Source of the DNA: Pseudomonas grimontii | GTDB taxonomy: Bacteria; Pseudomonadota; Gammaproteobacteria; Pseudomonadales; Pseudomonadaceae | Assembly: GCF_007858185.1 (NCBI RefSeq) | Contig: NZ_VFES01000006.1 | Span: 1 to 64,000 of the forward strand | Direction: 5' to 3' | DNA length: 64,000 nucleotides | In this document: positions 49,800 to 59,113 of the stretch, piece after piece | How positions within the stretch are numbered: position 1 is the stretch's first letter | How the letters are laid out: each line of letters begins with the position of its first letter | Made by a program: the position numbers and the translations under genes | The notes under the pieces: model-generated | Database searches by the model: none | The model's input: the letters and a program-made list of their open reading frames with translations, nothing else | What the model was told of the DNA's origin: nothing

Positions 49800-50722
49800 T
49801 TGGCCGCACCCTGAAAAGGGTGTACGTCATGCCAGTGGCGGGCGATGTCGACGCGGCGGGTGAACCACACCTGGTCATGGCCTTTGGCGTATTCGATAAA
49901 GCGCTTGAGGGCGGCGAGGCGCGCGGGGCGGCCGATAAGACGGCAATGCAGGCCGATGGAAAGCATCTTCGGTGCCTCGGCGCCTTCGGCATACAGCACG
50001 TCAAAGGCGTCCTTGAGGTACTCGAAAAAGTCATCGCCCTTGTTGAACCCCTGCACCTGGGTGAAGCGCATGTCGTTGGTGTCCAGGGTGTAGGGGATTA
50101 CCAGGTGCGGCTTGCCGTTGGGGGTGTTGGGTTCCCAGTAGGGCAGGTCGTCGTCGTAGGTGTCGCAGTCGTACAGGAAGCCGCCTTCCTCCATCACCAG
50201 CCGCCGCGTGTTGGGGCCGGTGCGCCCGGTGTACCAGCCCAACGGGCGCTCACCGGTCAGTTCGGTGAGGATGCGGATGGCTTCGAGCATGTGCTCGCGC
50301 TCCTGGGCCTCGTCCATGTATTGGTAGTCGATCCAGCGATAGCCGTGGCTGCAGATCTCGTGGCCGGCGTCGACCATGGCGCGGATCACATCCGGGTGGC
50401 GCTGGGCCGCCATGGCCACGGCGAAGATGGTCAGCGGAATGTCGAATTCCTTGAACAGCTTGAGGATGCGCCACACGCCGGCACGGCTGCCGTATTCGTA
50501 CAGCGACTCCATGCTCATGTTGCGCTCGCCTTGCAGCGGCTGGGCCGAGACCATTTCCGAGAGGAAGGCTTCGGACTCTTTGTCACCATGCAAAATGTTG
50601 CGCTCGCCGCCTTCTTCGTAGTTGAGTACGAAAGACAGCGCGATGCGCGCGTTGCCCGGCCAGTGGGGGTGAGGAGGGTTACTGCCGTAACCGATCAGGT
50701 CGCGTGGGTAGTCAGCGCTCAC
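49796..50722 (-). CDS. puuE: Allantoinase PuuE, polysaccharide deacetylase-like
   Basis: 308 aa from a GTG at 50722, which has AAGGA at suitable spacing and gives the usual N-terminus SADYPRDLIGYG. It belongs to the NodB-like deacetylase fold, unlike zinc allantoinase AllB: LSFVLNYEEGGE, GHEICSHGYRWIDYQ and the late His in LHCRLIGRPAR. It opens allantoin to allantoate. It is first of puuE-uraD-alc-allA and has the TTGTATACAA motif 81 bp upstream. Confidence 0.94.
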   Translation of the reverse strand: MSADYPRDLIGYGSNPPHPHWPGNARIALSFVLNYEEGGERNILHGDKESEAFLSEMVSAQPLQGERNMSMESLYEYGSRAGVWRILKLFKEFDIPLTIFAVAMAAQRHPDVIRAMVDAGHEICSHGYRWIDYQYMDEAQEREHMLEAIRILTELTGERPLGWYTGRTGPNTRRLVMEEGGFLYDCDTYDDDLPYWEPNTPNGKPHLVIPYTLDTNDMRFTQVQGFNKGDDFFEYLKDAFDVLYAEGAEAPKMLSIGLHCRLIGRPARLAALKRFIEYAKGHDQVWFTRRVDIARHWHDVHPFQGAAK

Positions 50723-50802
50723 TGCAGTCTTCCTTCTTGTTCGTGGTAGCAAGTGTGTGGCGGCCAGCGGAAAGACTGGGTGGCGTCACAGCGATGGGCT
50801 GA

Positions 50803-50812
50803 TTGTATACAA
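50803..50812. promoter_or_regulatory. TTGTATACAA palindrome before puuE
   Basis: Perfect 10-bp palindrome, 81 bp before the puuE start. It fits a GntR-type (FadR/VanR-like) operator; shared with 59012-59021. Confidence 0.6.
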
Positions 50813-50997
50813 CTTGATGATCACTTTGTAAGCCTGTATTTCCGCATTTTTTCCGCGCGGTTGCCACCGCTTAACGCTGCAAGAAACTTGCCCAGTTGGT
50901 CAGTAAACGGACAAAAGGTCTTTTAAAAGCAAGGCTTGCTGGGAAATCGTGCGGATGATCGAGGTGCCGAAGGGCGTGCAAAACTTTGTGATTTTTA

Positions 50998-51007
50998 TTG
51001 TGTACAA
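50998..51007. promoter_or_regulatory. TTGTGTACAA near-palindrome before uraH
   Basis: One base from TTGTATACAA, 96 bp before the uraH start. Likely bound by the same regulator as the puuE site. Confidence 0.5.
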
Positions 51008-51102
51008 TTTTTATTAAAAGTGTCTTAATCGTTGCGTCCACGGCTTTTTCACGCCCCGTAAAGGTGCAGCCTATTTCACTTCATGCAAGGGAGCCCCGCC
51101 CC

Positions 51103-51456
51103 ATGGGACGACTGACCACACACGTACTGGACGCCGCCCACGGCTGCCCCGGCAGCGCTATCCTGGTTGAGCTGTACCGCGTCGAAGGCGCACAGCTTGA
51201 GCTTGTGAGCACCGCCGTGACCAACAGCGACGGCCGCTGCGACGCACCGCTGTTGCAAGGCGATGCCTACCGCAGTGGCGTGTACCAACTGCAATTCAGC
51301 GCCGGTGACTATTACCGCGCCCGTGGCGTGCAGTTGCCGGAGCCGGCCTTCCTGGATGTCGTGGTGCTGCGCTTCGGCATCAGCGCCGAACAGGAGCATT
51401 ACCATGTGCCCCTGCTGATTTCGCCTTACAGCTACTCCACCTATCGCGGTAGCTGA
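51103..51456 (+). CDS. uraH: 5-hydroxyisourate hydrolase (transthyretin-like)
   Basis: 117 aa from the ATG at 51103. Hallmarks: LTTHVLDAAHGCPG at the start, catalytic His and Arg positions in the barrel and the C-terminal YHVPLLISPYSYSTYRGS, ending in the diagnostic YRGS. It hydrolyses 5-hydroxyisourate from PuuD to OHCU. It is transcribed away from the other urate genes. A terminator follows. Confidence 0.96.
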   Translation: MGRLTTHVLDAAHGCPGSAILVELYRVEGAQLELVSTAVTNSDGRCDAPLLQGDAYRSGVYQLQFSAGDYYRARGVQLPEPAFLDVVVLRFGISAEQEHYHVPLLISPYSYSTYRGS

Positions 51457-51500
51457 GGCGTCACCTCGTTTCACACCCCCAAGCTCTTCGTTGGTTTTTC

Positions 51501-51528
51501 GCCCGCCCACACTGCGGGCTTTTTTTTG
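51501..51528 (+). terminator. uraH terminator
   Basis: GCCCGC (51501-51506) and GCGGGC (51514-51519) followed by eight or more T. Confidence 0.85.
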
Positions 51529-51563
51529 CTCACGGCAGCGTTCAACTATCTAACGCCTCATCC

Positions 51564-54500
51564 GTGTCAGCGCTGCATAGGCTAGGTGTTTTCCTTTATG
51601 AAGATACCGCCGTGACCTTACCTGACGACCCCGATGTGCCCGACGACGATGAGTTGCAGGCCATGCGTACCCAGCTGACGCAACGGATCAACGCCAGCCA
51701 CCCTCCCAGCCTTCTGATCAATCGGCTGGCGATTGCCGACCTGCGCTGTGCCGATTCGCAAAAGTGGCTGTCCCGCCTGATCTCAGGCGCGCCCAAGGTC
51801 CTGCGGGTGATTCGCGCCGAGCTGCATAAGGCCTTTGGGCTGGACCCGAACAACGTGCTGTTTACCGAGCCCAAACCGCCGGCCGCGGCGCAAAAAGTCG
51901 ACAGTTTGACCGACCGCACGTTGCGGCTGCTGGTCCTGCCTTCCGTGTCGATCAACGTCAATCAATTCACGGCGCTCAGCCTCAAGGACGATCCAGCCCG
52001 CCGCGTACCCTTTACCCCCCTGGAGGCGTTGCAACGGGTCGTTGCGCTCAATCTGTTTGAGCGGCTCGCCCGTGCGCAGAGTGATTACTGGCAGGCGCTG
52101 GTTCCTGGCTCCTGGCTGACACGCAACGAGCGCTGGGTTGAGTTGTACAAGCATCTGTTCGCCGACCAGGCCTTTGTCGCGCGGCAACTGGGCGAGCTGT
52201 CGAGTGCGGGACTGGTCATGGTGCAGGCGCTGGTGGATGCACCGACGGCTGAGGCTCGTCGGCGCGCGGGCGAGCAATGGGCCAGCCTCCAGGTGTGCAA
52301 GGTCATGTGGCCAGGAGCGCAGACGCGACTGACCCCGATCCCCGGCGCACTGCACATTTATCGTGAGGGCGACCCGGCGGGTATGCCCCATGTGATGTAT
52401 CTACCGGGTGTGCACCGCAACTACTACGAGTACCCGTCTTTCGAGCAGTTGCAATGTGGGCTGGTGGCGCTGATCAATAGCGCCTTGTTCGACGACCTGT
52501 GGCAGTGCCTGCCACTGCGGCGTCGGCATGAGGTATGCCGGCCTGCTGAGGACGCCGCCGCCACTGGCCTGGCGAGTGTTCGCGGTTTGGCATTGAGGGA
52601 CGACGCGTTGGCGATCAGCGCCCAGGCGGTGCTGGATGGGCAATGGGAAAATGAGTTGGCCTGTGCGTTGTCGATCAACCTCGCGCAGGTTTTTTCTGGC
52701 AGGCGCGAGCCTTCAGTGATGAATGCGGCGCGTTTTCTCGCCTACATCCAGGGCACCCGTAAACATTGGGTAGGCAGGGCCCGGTTGGGGAGTATCCGCC
52801 GTGAATTGCTGGAATGGGATCAGCATCGGCGACGCCACGAAATTATCTTTGCCAGCACGGCTCCGGGGCTGGCTTTGAACACAGCGCGGCAACAGGTCAA
52901 GCGTTATGAACGAGCGCTGATGACTCTCCTCAATCCACAGGATCCCGGTGCGGATACTCAAGCGTTTCGAGAGTTTGTGGCGCTGGAGGATCAGCTCAAG
53001 GTCCAGGCGGCTGCCTTGCGCACGTTGATACAGGATGCGCAGTTGCAACTCTTCGACGTGGCATTTTGGGCGGCGCGGCCTACCGGTAAACCTAGGCATG
53101 TGACCGCGCTTATCCGCGTATGGATCGACAGGTTGCGCGGTGAAATCCAGTTGCAACACCAACTCAAGTTGCTCAGCAAAACCTATCTGGATCTGATGAT
53201 AGACGTACTGGACAAGCCGCTAGCCAGTAAACGCCAGGGCAGTGAAACGCGCGTGTTATCGGTGCTGGTGGGGGCTGAGCCCGATGCCGACACCTACCAC
53301 CCCCTGCACAGTGTGTTTGCGGTCACGCTTGCGGCGGCGGTAAGTGATCACAGTCGGCGGGTGCCCGTTGTGTTGTGTGTGCTCGGGCGTGAGGGCGGCG
53401 TGGTCACCTTCGGCAGTCTCGGCGCGTTGACCCTTGGCATCCAGGCCAGCCTTGGCAGCCGCGATGAGTCGGTGCTATGGCGCTATGTCACGCGGCAAAA
53501 ACGCAAGGCCGTGCGTGAGCATGTAGCCTGCCAAACCCTGGCAGTGCGCTACGAACCGATTGAGGGGAACCCTGTGATGCTTGCCGTCAAAAGGCTCCTC
53601 AAGAGCTACATTCTTGTGCATCGCAGCATTGATGGCGGCGCGAGTATTTTCAGTGAAACCGATAATGCGTTACTGAGCCGGCTGCTATTGGCGGTCGAGC
53701 TGGATGAACACCTGAGCGCGCCAGCCAATGATGCTCTGGTTCAAGCGCGGACTGATTTCGATGTGGTGCGAAAAGCGGCGGCCGCGAAGCAAAGAATGCC
53801 GGCCTGGATCACCGATGCGACGGGGGGCCAGCGTAAGCGTTTCAAGTATTTGCAAGGTCGCTATCTGGGCAGTGCCTTAGCGTTTGAAGACCGCCTGGAA
53901 CAGCGTTTGCCGGATCTGCCGACCTTCGCCCGCGAGCTCTTGATTGCCCGCTTGCGCGAGGACGGCCTGTACCCGCAACTGGACATCGACACGCCCTTTA
54001 TCGAGATGCCTGACCAAGTCAGTGGCAGGTTCTGTGGTTGGGAAAGTGCCTGTACGGTGGGGGATCGCAAGGAGATCCTGACACCAAGCGATGAGCGTAC
54101 GCGCTTCAGCCTGCTGCAACTGGCACTGCATAATTTGGACCCGCAGATAAAGCCGACACGGTGGCGTTTCAAGTACGCCGAGTACCTGAAACCGGCCTGG
54201 AAACAGCAACTGCCCCCCCAATACTTGATCAGTATGGTGTCTGCGCTGGATATCGGCGGGCGTTATGAGGCGCTGATCAGCAGTGTGTTTTACCCTGCCG
54301 ACGTCGGTAGGCGCCGGCTAAGCGACACACGTGTGCCTGAACTGTTGACGCGGGTTTTACAGGCAGGTACCGAGGCTAATCTCTATTCGGCGGTGCAGCA
54401 GGGGCTGACGGAGAGTGCACAGAGCCTATTCAATACGGCAATGGCGGCACGCACCCCTCAAGACTTGAATAAGCATGGCCATCAAGTGCAGTTGTATGTG

Positions 54501-56873
54501 GTTCATCTGGTGGGCCATACCCTCCAGCATGATCGCTACATGGCCGGAATCCTGGTGTTTCATGACCTGCTTTCCCAGCACTGCCTGGTCTACTGGCCCG
54601 CCGCTCCGGATGCCAGGAGCATCAGCGAACACGTCAGTCTGCAACACGCTCGGGAGCACCTCAATCGCATCGGCTCATTGCCCGGTAACGTCACGGCATT
54701 GGCTCGGCAGGTCGCACCCGGTTGGGCGTTCGAGGCCATCACTCATCATCCTGGCGAAACATTCGAAGAGCCTCTATTCAATCCCCTCTCGCTAATCCCC
54801 GGCTTTCACATGTTGCAGGGGATCTGGCGGGGCGTTGAGTTCGTTCGTTCTTTCAAGATCAAACACCTGGTGCCCACGGCACATGTCGATGAGATTGAAA
54901 AGCAGACCCTTGAGCAGATTGCCAGTGACCCGCTGAACTGGTTAGCGCTGGTGCCTACCTCACATTGCGATGCCGGGGCCCTGTTGTATCGGGCTTGGAT
55001 GTTTGAGCTGCAACGTCAAGCGCAGGCAAACAGTAACTCCAACAAGGTCTTGGATAAGTACCGGGAACAGCGCCGGAAGGAAGAGCGAGATACTCGCACG
55101 CGAGCGTTGTTGTCTATCGGCTCACCACTTTTTGATTTAGGTAACCAACTGTATGAGTTGCTGCTCACCTCGCGACGTTATCACCGCAGTGGTGATCCTC
55201 GTGATGCGGTGGACGTGGCGTTTGGTACGATTTTTTTGGCGGTGGAGCTTTTGCTGAACTTTGTACCGGGTCCCAAACCCAAGAGCGGGACATTGGTTCG
55301 CCCGAGGATAGGTTCGATAGGCACCGGCCTGAATCGGATCCATCGTGCGGCAGTCTCGCAGGTTGGCCGGGTTTTCGATGTGCCCAAGCCGCCATCAACG
55401 ATTTCCCGGCTCAAGCCCCTGGAGCGTTTCAGGACCGAGGGTGTACCGCAGGACGCCGTTGCGTTGAAAGGGCCGGGCGAAAAGGGTATCTACGTGAAGG
55501 GCGGCGAGTACTTCACCGTAGATGATACGCACCACATCCCCATTTACCGACGAGACAACGAACGGTCTTTTCGCCTGAAGAACAAGGAGGCGCCGGGCGA
55601 GGATGAATTGATTTTGAATACTTCTGTGAACAGGGAAGTGCTTGTGACCAGGGAAGTGCTGTTGGGGGCGGATGCGCCAGTGGCCGGTCCAAGTTCTGGG
55701 GTACTGCATCCGTGGCGAGCATCGGTCGAGCCGGTGGACTGGCGGCCACCCACTGTCCGTAGTGCTACGGAAAGTCGAATTTATCAGTCATCCGTGTCGG
55801 GTACCGATTGGTTCAGTTGGCGCACTCACGCACCCGAGGGCCAGATCGCGGCGCCTTCGGCGCACGGGGTATCCCGTGTACACATAGCGCCTCCAGGATT
55901 CAGCTACGACGCTATCTATGTGGGCTCATGGTATGACACTGCGACAGAGTCAGGGGCCGGGCATTACCGGTTGCTCTACCAGGGTGATCAGGCGCCATTG
56001 GACAAGATTGCTTTTATCGCCAGGGATGAGCCGCTGGTCTCAAAGGCGCACGTTGATATTGAGCGTTGGACAAGCACCGCTGCCGCTCGTCTTGAGCAGC
56101 CTATCCCGGTGTCGCGCGGCCCAACCGGCGAGTGGCAACTCCATGCGCCGCTGTTCCACAGGTCGTTGGAGCACTCTGTGGGCACGGCTTTCCCCACCAT
56201 GACGACCCACAGCCGCAGATTTTTAGTCGTAAGGATGATTGAGTTGGCAGACGCTTCCCGCCCAGTTACGGCCAGTCATCTGCTGAATATCCGTGCGACG
56301 CTGGACAACTGGTTGCCCGCCGCTGCCGGCAGCCTTGGGCAGACGGATGAGGTGCTGCAAATGTTGAGGGCCGTCAAAGTGAAGCCCAATGTTTTCGTCG
56401 GTTACGAAGGCAAGGCACCCGGTTTCACTCGCGTCGACTTCAGGCCGTCTGTCGCATTGGACCCGACGCTCAAACCCGGTGGTTCGCAGGTCCTTGCCGC
56501 GAGAAATACCGCTCAGCGTGCTCAAGTCAGGACGGTGCTGGAGCAGCAAGGCTTCAACTGCCAGGACGTGCAAGTAAAGCGCGCTAATGCCCTTAGTCAT
56601 GAGTTGATTGCTACGCATCCCAACTCAAACAAACTCTATTACGTGTCTTACCATTGGATTGAGCACGGGAGCATCAAGTTGATGAGGCGGTTTACGGATG
56701 AGTGGTTGAACTACGCAATCAAGAAAAATCCCGATTCACTTGCCTTTACGGGAGTTAGAAGTGCGATGCGAGAACAGCGTTTGACCCGGATCGTGGCAGG
56801 TATCCACTGGCCGAAAAAGGGCATGCTCCCTCCCACTGTTTATTTCGTCAAAGTGAGCCCCCTCGCGCCTTGA
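51564..56873 (+). CDS. Very large toxin-like protein of the Pseudomonas dermonecrotic toxin (DUF6543) type
   Basis: 1769 aa from a GTG at 51564; in-frame GTG 51612 and ATG 51663 are possible starts and none has a clear ribosome site. No signal peptide. Residues about 90-350 (SWLTRNERWVELY, ALHIYREGDP, HVMYLPGVHRNYYEYPSF) resemble large proteins that pseudomonads carry under the label dermonecrotic toxin. One hydrophobic stretch lies near 1208-1230 (FGTIFLAVELLLNFVPG). Behind it a linker with GEKGIYVKGGEYFTVDD resembles the pre-toxin segments of polymorphic toxins, then two possible C-terminal modules. No immunity, chaperone or secretion gene is adjacent. The toxin role is an inference; the gene itself is certain. 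Confidence 0.6.
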   Translation: MSALHRLGVFLYEDTAVTLPDDPDVPDDDELQAMRTQLTQRINASHPPSLLINRLAIADLRCADSQKWLSRLISGAPKVLRVIRAELHKAFGLDPNNVLFTEPKPPAAAQKVDSLTDRTLRLLVLPSVSINVNQFTALSLKDDPARRVPFTPLEALQRVVALNLFERLARAQSDYWQALVPGSWLTRNERWVELYKHLFADQAFVARQLGELSSAGLVMVQALVDAPTAEARRRAGEQWASLQVCKVMWPGAQTRLTPIPGALHIYREGDPAGMPHVMYLPGVHRNYYEYPSFEQLQCGLVALINSALFDDLWQCLPLRRRHEVCRPAEDAAATGLASVRGLALRDDALAISAQAVLDGQWENELACALSINLAQVFSGRREPSVMNAARFLAYIQGTRKHWVGRARLGSIRRELLEWDQHRRRHEIIFASTAPGLALNTARQQVKRYERALMTLLNPQDPGADTQAFREFVALEDQLKVQAAALRTLIQDAQLQLFDVAFWAARPTGKPRHVTALIRVWIDRLRGEIQLQHQLKLLSKTYLDLMIDVLDKPLASKRQGSETRVLSVLVGAEPDADTYHPLHSVFAVTLAAAVSDHSRRVPVVLCVLGREGGVVTFGSLGALTLGIQASLGSRDESVLWRYVTRQKRKAVREHVACQTLAVRYEPIEGNPVMLAVKRLLKSYILVHRSIDGGASIFSETDNALLSRLLLAVELDEHLSAPANDALVQARTDFDVVRKAAAAKQRMPAWITDATGGQRKRFKYLQGRYLGSALAFEDRLEQRLPDLPTFARELLIARLREDGLYPQLDIDTPFIEMPDQVSGRFCGWESACTVGDRKEILTPSDERTRFSLLQLALHNLDPQIKPTRWRFKYAEYLKPAWKQQLPPQYLISMVSALDIGGRYEALISSVFYPADVGRRRLSDTRVPELLTRVLQAGTEANLYSAVQQGLTESAQSLFNTAMAARTPQDLNKHGHQVQLYVVHLVGHTLQHDRYMAGILVFHDLLSQHCLVYWPAAPDARSISEHVSLQHAREHLNRIGSLPGNVTALARQVAPGWAFEAITHHPGETFEEPLFNPLSLIPGFHMLQGIWRGVEFVRSFKIKHLVPTAHVDEIEKQTLEQIASDPLNWLALVPTSHCDAGALLYRAWMFELQRQAQANSNSNKVLDKYREQRRKEERDTRTRALLSIGSPLFDLGNQLYELLLTSRRYHRSGDPRDAVDVAFGTIFLAVELLLNFVPGPKPKSGTLVRPRIGSIGTGLNRIHRAAVSQVGRVFDVPKPPSTISRLKPLERFRTEGVPQDAVALKGPGEKGIYVKGGEYFTVDDTHHIPIYRRDNERSFRLKNKEAPGEDELILNTSVNREVLVTREVLLGADAPVAGPSSGVLHPWRASVEPVDWRPPTVRSATESRIYQSSVSGTDWFSWRTHAPEGQIAAPSAHGVSRVHIAPPGFSYDAIYVGSWYDTATESGAGHYRLLYQGDQAPLDKIAFIARDEPLVSKAHVDIERWTSTAAARLEQPIPVSRGPTGEWQLHAPLFHRSLEHSVGTAFPTMTTHSRRFLVVRMIELADASRPVTASHLLNIRATLDNWLPAAAGSLGQTDEVLQMLRAVKVKPNVFVGYEGKAPGFTRVDFRPSVALDPTLKPGGSQVLAARNTAQRAQVRTVLEQQGFNCQDVQVKRANALSHELIATHPNSNKLYYVSYHWIEHGSIKLMRRFTDEWLNYAIKKNPDSLAFTGVRSAMREQRLTRIVAGIHWPKKGMLPPTVYFVKVSPLAP

Positions 56874-57489
56874 GCAACGATAGAACCCCGGCGCCACTGA
56901 ATAACCCGGCACTGATCCGGTTGAACCAGCTCTGGCCCCTTCCGCTGCGCAGATAACGCGCCGCACCATGGGCGCTCAGGCCGTAGGCCAGCTTGCACAG
57001 CAGGTCGAGAACGGTCCAGGTGGCGATCATGATCAGCAGTTGGGGCAGGAACGGCTGTTGACTGCTGAGGAATTGCGGCAGGAAGGCGGCAAAAAATAGA
57101 ATATCTTTGGGGTTGCTCGCGCCCAGTACAAAGGCCCGCCCAAACAATGCGCGAAAGCGTGGTACCGGCGGCGTTTGTGGCACTTCGGCGCCATGGGCAG
57201 GTTGGCGAGATTGCTGCCAGCTCTGCCAGGCGAGGTAAAACAGGTACAGCGCGCCGACAATCTTCAAGGCACTGAACAATTGCTCCGATGCCAACAGCAG
57301 GGCGCCCAGGCCCAGGGCCGAAGCGCTCAGCAGGCAGATCGAGGCAAACACGCCGCCGAGAAACGCCGGGTATGAACGGCGCAGGCCGTAGTTGAGGCTG
57401 TTGCTGATCATCAACAGCGACAGCGGGCCGGGAATCAGGATCACCACCAAAGCAGCGCCGCTGAACAACAGCCAGGTTTCCAGGTTCAT
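56848..57489 (-). CDS. LysE-family amino acid exporter
   Basis: 213 aa with six transmembrane helices. The RhtB/LysE signature is at the start: FSGAALVVILIPGPLSLLMISNSL, with GASNPKDILFFAAFLPQF later. It exports an amino acid or related metabolite from the cytoplasm; the substrate is not assignable. Its end overlaps the end of the giant gene by 26 bp on the opposite strand. Confidence 0.9.
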   Translation of the reverse strand: MNLETWLLFSGAALVVILIPGPLSLLMISNSLNYGLRRSYPAFLGGVFASICLLSASALGLGALLLASEQLFSALKIVGALYLFYLAWQSWQQSRQPAHGAEVPQTPPVPRFRALFGRAFVLGASNPKDILFFAAFLPQFLSSQQPFLPQLLIMIATWTVLDLLCKLAYGLSAHGAARYLRSGRGQSWFNRISAGLFSGAGVLSLLKARGGSL

Positions 57490-57513
57490 TTACAGTTCTC
57501 CCTTCATGCAAAA

Positions 57514-57533
57514 GCCCCACCCGAGGGTGAGGC
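57514..57533 (-). terminator. Purine permease terminator
   Basis: On the minus strand GCCTCACCC-TC-GGGTGGGGC-type stem with one G-U pair, followed by TTTT. Confidence 0.75.
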
Positions 57534-57553
57534 GGTTTTCGGCCGGTTCCTGC

Positions 57554-58900
57554 TTACAGGAACATAAACTTGGCGATGAAAATCGCGCACAACACCCACA
57601 AACTCACGGAAATCTCGCGGTACTTGCCCGTACCCGCCTTGAGCGCCACGTAGGTGATAAACCCCAGGGCAATGCCGTCGGCGACCGAGAAGGTCAAGGG
57701 CATCATGATTGCAGTGACAATCGCCGGAATGCTGTCGGTGGCTTCATCCCAATTGATATGGGCCATGCTCGCCATCATCAGCATCGCCACGTAAATCAGC
57801 GCACCCGCGGTGGCATAGGCCGGGATCATGCCCGCCAGCGGTGCGAAAAACATCGCCGCCACAAACAGGATACCCACGGTCACGGCCGTCAGCCCGGTGC
57901 GGCCACCGGCGGCGACACCCGCAGCGCTTTCCACATAGCTGGTCACCGGCGGTACGCCGACCATGGCACCCAACACACTCGAAGCGCTGTCGGCCTTCAG
58001 GGCGCGGGACAGGTTATCGATCTTGCCATCGGCGTTGACCAGCCCGGCGCGTTGCGCAACGCCCATCAGTGTACCTGCAGTGTCAAACATGTGTACAAAC
58101 AGGAAGGCAAATACCACGCTGATCATACTGATATTGAACACACCTTTCACATCCATCGCCATCCAGGTCGGTGCCAGGCTCGGTGGCGTGGCGAGAATCC
58201 CGTTGTAGTGCACCAGGCCCAGGCCCCAGCCGGCGAGGGTCACGGCAATGATGCTGATGAGGATCGCGCCGAACACCCGGTGATAGCTGAGGATCGCAAT
58301 CAGCAGGAAACACACCGCCGCCAGCAGCGGCGCCGGCTCGTGCAGTGAACCGAGCTTGATCAGCGTGGCCGGGCTGTCGACGATGATGCCGGCGGTCTTC
58401 AGGCCGATCACCCCGAGAAACAGGCCGACACCGGCGCCCATGGCATGGCGCAGGCTTACCGGGATGCTGTTGAGCAGCCATTCACGCACGCGCGAGAGCG
58501 TCAGGCCCATGAACAGCACGCCCGAGATAAACACCGCGCCGAGCGCCGTCTGCCAGGTGTAGCCCATGGTGCCGACCACGGTGTAGGTAAAAAAAGCGTT
58601 CAGGCCCATGCCCGGCGCGAGGCCCACCGGCCAGTTCGCGTACAGGCCCATCAACAGGCAACCCAGTGCGGCGGCGATGCAGGTGGCGACGAACGCCGCA
58701 CCGTGGTCGATGCCGGCGTCGGCCATGATGTTGGGGTTGACGAAGATGATGTAGGCCATAGTGATGAAGGTGGTGAGGCCGGCAAGCAGCTCGGTCTTCA
58801 CTGTGGTGCCATGCAGGCGCAGTTTGAACAGGCGTTCCAGCCAGCCGTTCTGTGAGGGTGCAAGGTCCAGCGTCGGGGCTTCGGATTTGCGGCTATCCAC
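57554..58900 (-). CDS. AzgA-type purine permease (adenine/guanine/hypoxanthine)
   Basis: 448 aa with about 12-14 transmembrane helices. Family marks are TELLAGLTTFITMAYIIFVNP, GLAPGMGLNAFFTYTVVG and DTAGTLMGVAQRAG, with GVPPVTSYVESAAGVAAGGRTG later. It belongs to the AzgA-like branch that takes up purine bases with protons, unlike the urate-type NCS2 protein at 44774-46123. A TTGTATACAA palindrome lies 112 bp upstream, shared with puuE. Confidence 0.9.
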   Translation of the reverse strand: MDSRKSEAPTLDLAPSQNGWLERLFKLRLHGTTVKTELLAGLTTFITMAYIIFVNPNIMADAGIDHGAAFVATCIAAALGCLLMGLYANWPVGLAPGMGLNAFFTYTVVGTMGYTWQTALGAVFISGVLFMGLTLSRVREWLLNSIPVSLRHAMGAGVGLFLGVIGLKTAGIIVDSPATLIKLGSLHEPAPLLAAVCFLLIAILSYHRVFGAILISIIAVTLAGWGLGLVHYNGILATPPSLAPTWMAMDVKGVFNISMISVVFAFLFVHMFDTAGTLMGVAQRAGLVNADGKIDNLSRALKADSASSVLGAMVGVPPVTSYVESAAGVAAGGRTGLTAVTVGILFVAAMFFAPLAGMIPAYATAGALIYVAMLMMASMAHINWDEATDSIPAIVTAIMMPLTFSVADGIALGFITYVALKAGTGKYREISVSLWVLCAIFIAKFMFL

Positions 58901-59011
58901 AGCGAGTACTCCTCAAGCATTTTATTGTTATGTCCAGCGCGGGGCGCTGTGAGGTACTGGCGGGTTTTGTTGACTGATAGGTCAGGAACTCGCACGAAGC
59001 GAATTATGCTT

Positions 59012-59021
59012 TTGTATACAA
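59012..59021. promoter_or_regulatory. TTGTATACAA palindrome before the purine permease
   Basis: Perfect palindrome, extended to TTTGTATACAAA at 59011-59022, 112 bp upstream of the permease start. Identical to the puuE site. Confidence 0.6.
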
Positions 59022-59113
59022 AGAAAGCAAATAATGTTTTCTATTTTCTGCGTGAAAAGGATGAAAGGCAAAGCTCGAGCGCTTTTGTTGCGAGCGGGCC
59101 AACTCCAGGGGGG

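Larger units (their letters stand above)
50723..51102. other. puuE-uraH divergent regulatory region, 380 bp
   Basis: Contains two palindromes of one type (50803-50812 and 50998-51007), one in front of each divergent gene. The rest is AT-richer than the coding flanks. No small gene is evident. Confidence 0.6.
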
